A stretch of DNA of 10,006 bases from JAFKKS01 sp039808325 (GCA_039808325.1 JBDHSU010000139.1:1-10006); one strand, 5' to 3'; shown: positions 1-6,792, counted from the first letter of the stretch. Program-made: numbers and translations. Notes: generated from the sequence alone by a model not told the origin.

Positions 1-2131
1 GCCGCGCGCCCATCTGCTCGTCGTAGCCGTTCTCGACCAGCCATTTGGACGCTTCATCCGACAACGAGATGGTGATATCGCGGTCGCCGAGCTGTGCCTC
101 GAGCTGCATCACGAACTTCTCGACGACCTTGCCGATCACCTCCTGGCTGAGATGCGCGAAGGTGACGATGGCGTCGAGGCGGTTGCGGAACTCGGGCGCG
201 AACATCCGGTTGATGGCGTCGACGTCGTCGCCCTCGCGCTTGGTTCGCGTGAAGCCGTAGGCTGCCTTGGCAAGATCGGCGGCGCCCGCGTTCGTCGTCA
301 TGATCAGAATGACGTTGCGGAAGTCGACCTGCTTGCCGTTGTGGTCCGTCAGCTTGCCGTGATCCATGATCTGCAGGAGCACGTTGAACAGATCCGGATG
401 CGCCTTCTCGATCTCGTCGAGCAGGAGCACGCAATGCGGGTGCTGATCGACGCCGTCGGTGAGGAGGCCGCCCTGGTCGAAGCCGACATAGCCCGGAGGC
501 GCGCCGATCAGCCGCGAGACGGTGTGACGCTCCATGTATTCCGACATGTCGAAGCGGATCAGTTCGACGCCGAGCAGCGCCGCGAGTTGACGCGCGACCT
601 CGGTCTTGCCGACGCCAGTCGGGCCTGAGAACAGGTAGGAGCCGATCGGCTTCTCCGGCTCGCGCAGCCCCGCGCGCGCAAGCTTGATCGAGGCGGAGAG
701 GGCGCTGATCGCCTTGTCCTGGCCGTAGACGACGCGCTTGAGCGTCTCCTCGAGGGCTTGCAGCACCTCGGCGTCATCCTTGGATACCGTCTTCGGCGGG
801 ATGCGCGCCATGGTGGCGATGGTCGTCTCGATCTCCTTGAGGCCGATCGTCTTCTTGCGCCGGCTTTCCGGCAGCAGCATCTGCGCCGCGCCCGACTCGT
901 CGATCACGTCGATCGCCTTGTCCGGCAGCTTGCGGTCGTGGATGTAGCGCGCGGACAATTCCACCGCCGCCTTGATCGCCTCGTTGGTGTATTTCAGCCG
1001 GTGGTAATCCTCGAAGTAGGGCTTGAGGCCCTTCATGATTTCGATGGCGTCGGGGATCGTCGGCTCGTTCACGTCGATCTTCTGGAACCGGCGCACCAGC
1101 GCGCGGTCCTTCTCGAAGTACTGGCGGTACTCCTTGTAGGTGGTCGAGCCGATGCAGCGCACGGCGCCGGCTGCGAGCGCGGGCTTCAGCAAGTTCGACG
1201 CGTCCATCGCGCCGCCGGATGTGGCGCCGGCGCCGATGACGGTATGGATCTCGTCGATGAACATGATCGCGCCGGGATAGGCCTCGATCTCCTTGAGGAC
1301 CTGCTTGAGGCGCTCCTCGAAGTCGCCGCGGTAGCGGGTGCCGGCGAGAAGAGTGCCCATGTCGAGCGCGAAGACCGTCGAGTCCTTGAGGACGTCCGGC
1401 ACCTCGCCGTTGACGATGCGGCGCGCAAGTCCTTCCGCGATCGCCGTCTTGCCGACGCCGGGGTCGCCGACGAACAGCGGGTTGTTCTTCTGGCGGCGGC
1501 ACAGCACCTGGATGGTGCGGCTGATCTCGCTGTCGCGGCCGATCAGCGGATCGATTTTACCTTCGCGCGCCTTCTTGTTGAGATTGATGCAATAGGCGTC
1601 GAGCGCATCGGCCTTCTTCTTGCCGTCCTCGCCGTTCTTGGTCTCGGTTTCTTCTTCCGCGCCGCGCACGGGGCGCGACTCGGAGAGGCCGGCCCGCTTG
1701 GCGATGCCGTGGCTGATGTAGTTGACCGCATCGTAGCGCGTCATGTCCTGCTCTTGCAGGAAGTAGGCGGCATGGCTTTCGCGCTCGGCGAAGATCGCGA
1801 CCAGCACATTGGCGCCGGTGACTTCCTCGCGCCCGGAGGATTGGACATGGATGACCGCGCGTTGGATCACCCGCTGGAATCCGGCCGTCGGCTTCGAATC
1901 CTCGTTGCTTTCGATGACGAGATTGTCGAGCTCGGACTCCACATAGGAGACGAGGTTGCGGCGTAGTTTGTCGACGTCGACATTGCAGGCGCGCATCACC
2001 GCGCCGGCGTCCTGGTCGTCGACCAGCGCCAGGAGAAGGTGTTCGAGGGTCGCGTATTCGTGGTGCCGTTCGTTGGCGAGGGCCAACGCCCGGTGCAGCG
2101 ACTGCTCGAGGCTACGTGAGAAAGTGGGCAT
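1..2131 (-). CDS. clpA: ATP-dependent Clp protease ATP-binding subunit ClpA (C-terminus outside window)
   Basis: ClpA is the double-ring AAA+ unfoldase that feeds substrates into the ClpP peptidase in the cytoplasm. My translation of the minus strand from the ATG at 2129-2131 is open to the window edge and gives 710 residues. E. coli ClpA has 758, so roughly the last 50-90 residues are missing. An N-domain (about 1-150, starting MPTFSRSLEQSLHRAL) docks ClpS. Module 1 has Walker A GDPGVGKT (222-229) and Walker B IMFIDE (289-294). Module 2 has Walker A GPTGVGKT (503-510) and Walker B VLLLDE (568-573), followed by FRNRLD, which carries the arginine finger. Both ATPase sites look intact. The ClpP-docking loop, IGL in E. 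coli, appears to read YGF here (625-627). A Shine-Dalgarno AAGAGG (2137-2142) precedes the ATG by five bases. The gene starts 26 bases after clpS ends, so the two are probably co-transcribed. ClpB is excluded by the lack of its long middle coiled coil and by the clpS neighbour. Confidence 0.97.
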   Translation of the reverse strand, partial: MPTFSRSLEQSLHRALALANERHHEYATLEHLLLALVDDQDAGAVMRACNVDVDKLRRNLVSYVESELDNLVIESNEDSKPTAGFQRVIQRAVIHVQSSGREEVTGANVLVAIFAERESHAAYFLQEQDMTRYDAVNYISHGIAKRAGLSESRPVRGAEEETETKNGEDGKKKADALDAYCINLNKKAREGKIDPLIGRDSEISRTIQVLCRRQKNNPLFVGDPGVGKTAIAEGLARRIVNGEVPDVLKDSTVFALDMGTLLAGTRYRGDFEERLKQVLKEIEAYPGAIMFIDEIHTVIGAGATSGGAMDASNLLKPALAAGAVRCIGSTTYKEYRQYFEKDRALVRRFQKIDVNEPTIPDAIEIMKGLKPYFEDYHRLKYTNEAIKAAVELSARYIHDRKLPDKAIDVIDESGAAQMLLPESRRKKTIGLKEIETTIATMARIPPKTVSKDDAEVLQALEETLKRVVYGQDKAISALSASIKLARAGLREPEKPIGSYLFSGPTGVGKTEVARQLAALLGVELIRFDMSEYMERHTVSRLIGAPPGYVGFDQGGLLTDGVDQHPHCVLLLDEIEKAHPDLFNVLLQIMDHGKLTDHNGKQVDFRNVILIMTTNAGAADLAKAAYGFTRTKREGDDVDAINRMFAPEFRNRLDAIVTFAHLSQEVIGKVVEKFVMQLEAQLGDRDITISLSDEASKWLVENGYDEQMGAR

Positions 2132-2157
2132 TCAGGCCTCTTGGTGATCCGTTCGAC

Positions 2158-2511
2158 TTACTTCTTTTCCATGACGCACTGGAGAGGATGCTGATGCTTG
2201 CGGGCAAAGTCCATCACCTGCGTCACTTTCGTCTCTGCGACCTCGTACGTGAATATTCCACATTCGCCGATCCCATGTTGGTGGACGTGCAGCATGATCT
2301 GCGTCGCCGCCTCCCGGTCCTTATTGAAGAACCGCTCGAGAATGTGCACGACGAACTCCATCGGCGTGTAATCGTCGTTCAACAATAGGACACGATAAAG
2401 GCTGGGCCGCTTCGTCTGCGGCTTCGTCTTGGTGATGATGGCCGTCCCGGCTCCGCCGTCGCTGCGCTTCCTGCGATCGTCGTCCGCGAGCCTCGCGGGA
2501 AGGCTGATCAT
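2158..2511 (-). CDS. clpS: ATP-dependent Clp protease adaptor protein ClpS
   Basis: ClpS recognises N-degron substrates and delivers them to ClpA. With the start chosen here it has 117 residues: a variable polar tail (1-36) and then the conserved core. The core carries LLLNDDYTPMEFVV (42-55), whose N45, D46, D47, T49 and M51 match the E. coli pocket residues that bind the substrate's N-terminal residue. H77 in HVHQHG also lines the pocket, and CGIFTYEVAETKV is the ClpA-contacting region. The C-terminus ends CVMEKK, typical of alphaproteobacteria. The start is uncertain. The ATG at 2509-2511 has GGTGGA seven bases upstream. An ATG at 2530-2532 adds seven residues but its AAGGGA is only one base away. 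A GTG at 2587-2589 would give 143 residues with no properly spaced Shine-Dalgarno. The function is certain; only the N-terminal boundary is open. Confidence 0.95.
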   Translation of the reverse strand: MISLPARLADDDRRKRSDGGAGTAIITKTKPQTKRPSLYRVLLLNDDYTPMEFVVHILERFFNKDREAATQIMLHVHQHGIGECGIFTYEVAETKVTQVMDFARKHQHPLQCVMEKK

Positions 2512-2845
2512 CGCAATGTCCACCAGTCTCATGTCCCTTGTCGCCTTGCGCGCCCGGCCGGGCCGGTCGCCCGGCCATGTCGGCTTCACCCCTGGGAATC
2601 ATGCCGCAAAATGCCCCCGGATGAAACGCGGTTAATAATAGTTATCCGAAGGGCGCCTTGCCAGGGCGGGGCCCGGCCCCCGGCCTTCCGCCCGCCGTTG
2701 AGCAATCCTTAAGCATTCTGCGATTTCGGCCGGGGCGGCGTCCGGACGGAAAGAGAACGTCAATCCGCGAAGCGTATGAAGTCGAGGTTGGCCCGCCTCG
2801 GCGGCGACAATTTTTTTGCGATCGTTTTTACGTAGAGATTGCACG
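2512..2845. other. Gene-free divergent intergenic region between clpS and the first TadG-like gene
   Basis: I see no convincing gene here; the open frames crossing it lack a Shine-Dalgarno and family motifs. It should hold the divergent promoters of clpS (minus) and the TadG-like gene (plus). Visible structure: an AT-rich island GGTTAATAATAGTTATCC (2630-2647), giving a TATTAT -10-like hexamer for clpS on the minus strand but no good -35; a GC hairpin with arms GGGCGG (2664-2669) and CCGCCC (2688-2693); a TTGAGC hexamer (2699-2704) without a good -10 partner; and a small stem CCGC/GCGG (2793-2804) followed six bases later by a run of seven T (2811-2817), about 30 bases before the TadG-like start. 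None of these elements is individually decisive. If clpS starts further upstream, the region shrinks to 2533 or 2590 onward. Confidence 0.5.
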
Positions 2846-4057
2846 ATGGGCCGTTCCTCTTTTCGAAAGAACGACAAGGGCAACGTGGTGCCGTTCTTCG
2901 CCCTGGCGGTGATTCCGCTGATCGGTTCGGTCGGCGTCGCGCTCGATTATAGCCGGGCCGCCATGGCGCGGACCGAGATGCGCTCCGCGCTCGACGCCTC
3001 GGGCTTGATGCTTTCCAAGGAGGCGCTGACGCTCACGAAGGCTCAGTTGAAGAAGGCGGCCAAGAAATATTTCAAGAGCAATTTTCAACGGAACGATACC
3101 AATGACATCGGCATCACGGCGACGTTCTCGTCGAAGCAGGGCGCCTACACGCTGAAATTGGCGGCTGCCGGCAGCCTGGAGACCACCTTCACCCGCATCC
3201 TCGGAATCGACTCCGTCGATATCGCCAGCACATCGGAAGTGACGTGGTGGGACCGCAAGCTGGAAGTGGCGCTCGTCCTCGACAATACGGGCTCGATGGC
3301 CAGCAACAGCAAGATGACCGAGCTCAAGAAGGCGACGCACAATCTTCTCAACACGCTCAAAGGGGCGGCGAAGAAGCCGGACGACGTCAAGGTGGCGATC
3401 GTCCCCTTCAACACGGTGGTCAATCTCGGAACCTCATACGCGAGCAAGCCCTGGTTCGACTGGACCGCGAACGCCGTCGACCCCGCCGCCTGGGGCGGCT
3501 GTGTCCAGGATCGGGCGCAACCGGAAGACACCAAGGACACCGGCCCGGCCGCGGGCCGTCTTGAAACGCTGTTCCCCGCGTCGGCCTGCAACATCGGAAG
3601 TTCGGGCCTTCTGACGTCGATCGTTCCGCTCACGACCGACTGGACGGCGTTACACGACAAGGTCGACGCGATGACGCCGGACGGCACCACCAACATCACG
3701 ATCGGGCTGGAGTGGGGATGGCATGCGCTGACGGCCAATGCTCCGCTCGACCAGGCGGCCGCGCCGTCGCCAGCCCTTGATAAAATCGTCATTCTGATGA
3801 CGGACGGGGAAAACACGCAGAATCGCTGGTCGTCGTCTGCGGCGGATATCGACGATCGGCTGAAGCTTGCGTGTGCGAACGTCAATGCCGCCGGCATCAG
3901 GCTCTACACCATCCGCGTCCTGGACGGGAACGCTCCGCTGCTTCAGAGCTGCGCTAGCAATCCGACGATGTACTACGACGTTCAGAACGCGGCGCAGCTT
4001 AATGATGTGTTTAGCCTGATCGCGAACAACCTCGCCAATTTGCGGATATCGCAGTAG
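2846..4057 (+). CDS. TadE/TadG-like von Willebrand factor A protein, copy 1
   Basis: This 403-residue protein begins with the TadE/G-like N-terminal segment found in Flp/Tad pilus proteins. A short basic head (RKNDKGN) leads into one hydrophobic helix at about 14-33 and then DYSRAAMARTEMRSALDAS. The rest should lie outside the cytoplasmic membrane and contains a von Willebrand A fold. Metal-site (MIDAS-like) residues are visible: D146-N-T-G-S150 (the DxSxS motif with Thr in the middle), T281/T282 in GTTNITIG, and D320 in LMTDGENT. Four cysteines (in GGCV, SACN, LACA, QSCA) could form two disulfides. The protein ends NLRISQ. I use the ATG at 2846 rather than a TTG ten codons earlier, although only a weak AGAG precedes it. 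No other tad or cpa genes lie in the window, so a pilus role is unproven; a cell-surface or adhesion function is equally possible. The next gene is its paralogue. Confidence 0.88.
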   Translation: MGRSSFRKNDKGNVVPFFALAVIPLIGSVGVALDYSRAAMARTEMRSALDASGLMLSKEALTLTKAQLKKAAKKYFKSNFQRNDTNDIGITATFSSKQGAYTLKLAAAGSLETTFTRILGIDSVDIASTSEVTWWDRKLEVALVLDNTGSMASNSKMTELKKATHNLLNTLKGAAKKPDDVKVAIVPFNTVVNLGTSYASKPWFDWTANAVDPAAWGGCVQDRAQPEDTKDTGPAAGRLETLFPASACNIGSSGLLTSIVPLTTDWTALHDKVDAMTPDGTTNITIGLEWGWHALTANAPLDQAAAPSPALDKIVILMTDGENTQNRWSSSAADIDDRLKLACANVNAAGIRLYTIRVLDGNAPLLQSCASNPTMYYDVQNAAQLNDVFSLIANNLANLRISQ

Positions 4058-4128
4058 CCGCCACCGATCGCCGCATGCTCGTATGTAAATCCTATGGGGC
4101 GTTTCCCTTAGAAAAAGGCAAATCGCAT

Positions 4129-4165
4129 AAAAATTGAGATATCCGCGCAGCGGTTTTTCAATTTT
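4129..4165 (+). terminator. Imperfect hairpin with T-runs between the two TadG-like genes (possible terminator or attenuator)
   Basis: The outer arms AAAATTGA (4130-4137) and TCAATTTT (4158-4165) are exact inverted complements. Inside them CCGC (4143-4146) and GCGG (4150-4153) pair across a GCA triloop and are followed directly by five T. The inner stem plus T-run resembles a weak intrinsic terminator, and the outer stem makes it symmetrical. It sits 71 bases after the first TadG-like stop and 44 before the second start, so it could reduce read-through between the paralogues or protect the upstream mRNA 3' end. The inner stem is only four pairs, so strength is uncertain. Confidence 0.45.
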
Positions 4166-4209
4166 CCTCTGGCACATTTTGAATCAATCATTCGCATTGG
4201 GTGGACGCC

Positions 4210-5568
4210 ATGCTCGTCGGTTGGTTTGCTAAGGCTAAGCCATTCGCTCGGTTCGTCAGATCGGAGCGCGGCAATGTCTTGCCGCTGTTCGCGCTGGCCA
4301 TCATTCCTGTTTTCGGCCTCGTCGGCGTCGCGGTCGACTATAGTCGCGCGGGTACGATGCGCTCCGACATCCAGGCCGCCCTCGACGCCACGGCGCTGAT
4401 GATGTCGAAGGAGTCGAACGGCCTAACGCAGACGCAAATCCAGGACAAAGCGACGGCTTATTTCACGGCGATCTTAAATCGACCAGACGCTCCGGCGATT
4501 ACCCTCACGCCGACGTTCACGGTCGTGCAGGCCGGCAGCTTCACATTGAAGATCGACGCGGCGTCGTCGCTCGACACCACGTTCACCCGCATTCTCGGTC
4601 AGAATACGATCGCGATCCGGACCAGTTCCGAGGTGTCGTGGGGCATCAAGCGTCTCGAGCTTGTCATGGCGCTGGATAACACCGGCTCGATGAGCAGCAG
4701 CAGCAAGATGACGGAGCTCAAGAAGGCGGCGAAGAGCCTTCTCGACACGTTGTTCAAGGCGGCCGGCAAGAAGGACGACATCAAGGTCGCGATCGTGCCG
4801 TTCACCACCGACGTCAACATCGGGACGTCGTATGCGAGCGCGAGTTGGCTCGATTGGACCGATTGGGACTCCAAGAACGGCACGTGCAGGAACTATAACG
4901 GCTGGTCGAAGCCCTCCAACAAAACGTCCTGTCAGAATGCCAGCGGCACCTGGACCGCGAGCGATCATTCGAACTGGAGCGGCTGCGTCTGGGATCGGCA
5001 GCAGGATTACGACGTCGACGATACCGCGCCGTCGTCCGTGGACACCAAGTTCCAGCCGCACGAGACGAGCTATTGTCCGCCGGCGACCTTGATGCCGCTG
5101 ACCGACATCACGACGAACTGGGTCTCGGCCGACCTCACGGCTTCGAATCCGACGTCGACCCTCGGCAAGAAGATCAACAGCATGACGCCGAACGGCAATA
5201 CCAACGTGACGATCGGCGCCGTGTGGGGATGGCACGCGCTGACCAAGACGGACCCGCTGACCGAGGCGTCCGACCCGGCGCCGGATCTCGACAAGGTGCT
5301 GATCCTGCTGACCGACGGCGACAACACGCAGAACCGTTTCAGCTCGAACCAGAGTTCGATCGACACGCGCACGACAAAAGTCTGCGCCAACATCAGGGCT
5401 GCCAACATCAAGATCTACACCGTGCGCGTCATCAACGGAAACGCCACGTTGCTGCAGAACTGCGCCAGCCGCGCCGACATGTATTATGACGTGAAGAACG
5501 CGTCGGAGTTGAACGGGGTGTTCACGACGATCGCGCAGAATCTCGCGAACCTGCGCATCTCGAAATAG
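4210..5568 (+). CDS. TadE/TadG-like von Willebrand factor A protein, copy 2
   Basis: This 452-residue protein is a full-length paralogue of the gene just upstream. It has the same layout: basic head with RSERGN, one hydrophobic helix (about 22-41), DYSRAGTMRSDIQAALDA, and a von Willebrand A fold with D156-N-T-G-S160, NTNVTIGAVWGWHALT and D369 in LLTDGDNT. It ends NLRISK. It is longer mainly because of a Trp/Asn/Ser-rich segment at about 219-256 that is absent from copy 1 and carries two extra cysteines (C226, C241). That makes six cysteines in all, against four in copy 1. The ATG at 4210 has GGTGGA four bases upstream; a GTG at 4201 is the alternative and adds three residues. The protein is probably anchored by its N-terminal helix with the rest periplasmic or surface-exposed. 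The role could be Flp/Tad pilus-associated or adhesive, but the window holds no other pilus genes to support either. Confidence 0.88.
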   Translation: MLVGWFAKAKPFARFVRSERGNVLPLFALAIIPVFGLVGVAVDYSRAGTMRSDIQAALDATALMMSKESNGLTQTQIQDKATAYFTAILNRPDAPAITLTPTFTVVQAGSFTLKIDAASSLDTTFTRILGQNTIAIRTSSEVSWGIKRLELVMALDNTGSMSSSSKMTELKKAAKSLLDTLFKAAGKKDDIKVAIVPFTTDVNIGTSYASASWLDWTDWDSKNGTCRNYNGWSKPSNKTSCQNASGTWTASDHSNWSGCVWDRQQDYDVDDTAPSSVDTKFQPHETSYCPPATLMPLTDITTNWVSADLTASNPTSTLGKKINSMTPNGNTNVTIGAVWGWHALTKTDPLTEASDPAPDLDKVLILLTDGDNTQNRFSSNQSSIDTRTTKVCANIRAANIKIYTVRVINGNATLLQNCASRADMYYDVKNASELNGVFTTIAQNLANLRISK

Positions 5569-5586
5569 CGCTGCAATTTCGGAACC

Positions 5587-5623
5587 AAAAAGGGCGTCGC
5601 GGCGTTGCCGGGGCGCCCTTTTT
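5587..5623 (+). terminator. Strong intrinsic terminator after the TadG-like pair
   Basis: The ten-base arms AAAAAGGGCG (5587-5596) and CGCCCTTTTT (5614-5623) are perfect complements, with a GC-rich loop and a terminal T-run. It lies 18 bases after the stop of the second TadG-like gene. The A-tract on the left arm would also give a T-run on the minus strand, but no minus-strand gene ends here. It ends only 22 bases before the next start codon. Confidence 0.85.
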
Positions 5624-5645
5624 ATTGTGTGTTGTTGCCATCCGG

Positions 5646-6086
5646 ATGAGCGAACGTCAGAAGGAAAGGCCGCATGACGACGGCGGACTGAACGCTTGGT
5701 TCGGTCACGTCGCCCAGGCGACCGCGACATTTGCCGGGAAACCGGTTGTTTTTCTGGGAGCGGTCGCCGTCGTCGTGCTGTGGGCGATCGGCGGTCCGCT
5801 TTTCGGATTTAGCGATACATGGCAGCTCGTCATCAACACCGGCACGACCATCGTCACCTTCCTCATGGTCTTTCTCATTCAGAACACGCAGAACCGCGAT
5901 CAGATGGCGATGCAGGTGAAGCTCGGCGAACTGATCCTTGCGGTGAAGGACGCCGACGATCGACTCGCCGACGCCGAGGACTTGACGGAAGAGCAACTTC
6001 AAAGTTTGCACGATACGTGCCGGCAGCGCGCCGATCACGCCCTGGAGCATCTCAATAGGCGGCGGGGGAAGAGCAGCGGCCAGTAG
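5646..6086 (+). CDS. Low-affinity iron permease family (Fet4-related) small membrane protein
   Basis: This 146-residue protein matches the compact bacterial members of the low-affinity iron permease family. A polar head (1-15) precedes NAWFGHVAQATATFAGKP. A hydrophobic helix follows at about 33-55, then DTWQLVINTGTTIVTFLMVF with the second helix at about 59-78, and then the family signature LIQNTQNRD (77-85). The tail (about 88-146) is charged and helical, probably cytoplasmic. Yeast Fet4 is far larger with more membrane helices, so iron transport by this short form is inferred from family name only; a different membrane role is possible. The ATG at 5646 is chosen over an upstream TTG at 5625 that would overlap the terminator T-run region. 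No Shine-Dalgarno is visible before it. No iron-regulator gene lies nearby. Confidence 0.82.
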   Translation: MSERQKERPHDDGGLNAWFGHVAQATATFAGKPVVFLGAVAVVVLWAIGGPLFGFSDTWQLVINTGTTIVTFLMVFLIQNTQNRDQMAMQVKLGELILAVKDADDRLADAEDLTEEQLQSLHDTCRQRADHALEHLNRRRGKSSGQ

Positions 6087-6126
6087 GCGGCGACCCATTG
6101 CGCGGCGGCGGTGTGTGCGACAAACA

Positions 6127-6156
6127 AAAAAGCCCGGCGCATCGGCCGGGCTTTTT
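6127..6156. terminator. Bidirectional intrinsic terminator between the iron permease homologue and phasin genes
   Basis: The twelve-base arms AAAAAGCCCGGC (6127-6138) and GCCGGGCTTTTT (6145-6156) pair perfectly around a six-base loop GCATCG. With an A-tract on one side and a T-tract on the other, it can terminate on both strands. It lies 40 bases after the iron permease homologue stop on the plus strand and 122 bases beyond the phasin stop on the minus strand, as expected for a shared terminator between convergent genes. Confidence 0.9.
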
Positions 6157-6278
6157 CACGTCGGGAGCGTTTTCGAGGAAGTGGAATTCGGTTCGCGCGA
6201 AGAAAGCACGCCAAATCGAAACCCGGAGTCCTTCACCGTTTCATGGACACGGGGACGAACTCCAACGGTCTCGCGCCG

Positions 6279-6617
6279 TTACAGCGCCGGCGTTGCCTTG
6301 GAGAGGTAGGTCTCGATCGGCTTGTAGGCATCTTTCGCGAGGTCCGCGTAAAGGCTGCCGATCTTGGTCGAGCGGGTGACGAAACCTTCGTACGCCGCCT
6401 TCAGATAGTCGGTCTGGACGGCGACGGCGCTTTCGAGCGTCCGCGCGCTGAGGAAGCGCTCGGTCGCGCTGGTCGTGTCGTCGATCGCCTTCTGCGCATA
6501 CTCCGACACTTCCGCGCTCAACGCCTGCGCGCCCTGCGAAACCGCGCCCAGCGATTTCACCGCCGCTTCGACGCCATCCTGGGCGAGCTTCTGCATTTCA
6601 TCGAAGGTTTTGACCAT
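6279..6617 (-). CDS. Phasin family protein (polyhydroxyalkanoate granule-associated)
   Basis: Phasins coat polyhydroxyalkanoate storage granules and control their number and size. This 112-residue protein lacks a signal peptide, cysteine and tryptophan, is rich in Ala, Ser, Thr and Glu, and is probably almost wholly alpha-helical. It begins MVKTFDEMQKLAQDGVEAAVKS and contains the typical alphaproteobacterial phasin segments GAQALSAEVSEYAQKAI, ATERFLSARTLESAVAVQ and FVTRSTKIGSLYADLAKDA. The length fits the short rhizobial phasins (about 110-150 residues). A Shine-Dalgarno GAGG (6624-6627) stands six bases before the ATG. Upstream lies a candidate promoter overlapped by TGC dyads like those used by the PHB-responsive repressor PhaR. 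PHB synthase and depolymerase genes are not in the window. In rhizobia a phasin commonly neighbours clpS and a D-Ala-D-Ala carboxypeptidase gene; here the latter is adjacent and divergent. Confidence 0.92.
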   Translation of the reverse strand: MVKTFDEMQKLAQDGVEAAVKSLGAVSQGAQALSAEVSEYAQKAIDDTTSATERFLSARTLESAVAVQTDYLKAAYEGFVTRSTKIGSLYADLAKDAYKPIETYLSKATPAL

Positions 6618-6682
6618 CGTCGTCCTCGTGATGTTGGCCGCGATGAAAGGGGCCTAAGTCCGCGGCGTTCGCTTGAATTTAG

Positions 6683-6722
6683 TGCGCTGCACAATATACG
6701 GCAAGTCTATTGTGCAAAGCAA
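6683..6722 (-). promoter_or_regulatory. Candidate phasin promoter overlapped by two TGC-N3-GCA dyads
   Basis: Read on the minus strand, a -35-like TTGCTT (6717-6722) and a -10-like TATATT (6693-6698) are 18 bases apart, about 76 bases before the phasin start. Two TGC-N3-GCA sites, at 6683-6691 and 6713-6721, are exactly 30 bases apart start to start, close to three helical turns. A longer inverted repeat, TGCACAATA (6688-6696) and TATTGTGCA (6708-6716), spans the spacer. PhaR, the polyhydroxybutyrate-sensing repressor of alphaproteobacterial phasin genes, is known to bind TGC-rich dyads. The placement over both promoter elements fits repression. The PhaR assignment is inference; no phaR gene is visible. 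Confidence 0.5.
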
Positions 6723-6751
6723 TAATCGCAATTGAAACAAGGTTTAACGGT

Positions 6752-6780
6752 TTGGCAACGGCCTCATTCTAACGTCTAAA
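6752..6780 (+). promoter_or_regulatory. Candidate sigma-70 type promoter for the carboxypeptidase gene
   Basis: A -35-like TTGGCA (6752-6757, five of six matches to TTGACA) is followed after 17 bases by TCTAAA (6775-6780, four of six matches to TATAAT). Transcription from here would give a leader of roughly 115 bases before the carboxypeptidase start. It is the best-spaced pair in the interval, but short hexamer matches are weak evidence. Confidence 0.35.
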
Positions 6781-6792
6781 TTTGTTGCTGTG

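Noticed and set aside
758..1966. A 402-codon open frame on the plus strand opposite clpA
   Set aside because: It is antisense to the conserved ClpA ATPase modules. Its product is a low-complexity Arg/Asp/Leu/Val/Ala mixture without motifs, the usual by-product of strong GC3 bias on the opposite strand.
2630..2647. AT-rich GGTTAATAATAGTTATCC as a CtrA binding site
   Set aside because: The CtrA consensus is TTAA-N7-TTAA. Here the half sites are TTAA and TTAT with six bases between them, so the match is too poor.
2632..2883. An 83-codon minus-strand frame upstream of clpS as a small gene
   Set aside because: It overlaps the start of the first TadG-like gene, is Arg/Ala/Pro-rich, and has no motif or convincing ribosome binding site.
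3145..3897. A 250-codon open frame on the minus strand opposite the first TadG-like gene
   Set aside because: It is a shadow of the coding strand, with no family resemblance and no promoter or ribosome binding site.
2846..5568. The tandem TadG-like pair as a mobile element or transposon-borne cassette
   Set aside because: No transposase, integrase, terminal inverted repeats or target-site duplication could be found at the borders; gene duplication explains the repeat.
4474..5730. A 418-codon open frame on the minus strand opposite the second TadG-like gene
   Set aside because: It is an Arg/Val/His-rich mirror frame, has no recognised domain and runs through the terminator, while the plus strand encodes a clear family member with intact motifs.
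6111..6725. A 204-codon open frame on the plus strand covering the phasin gene
   Set aside because: It begins ahead of the bidirectional terminator, reads straight through it, and is antisense to a well-recognised phasin with a good Shine-Dalgarno.
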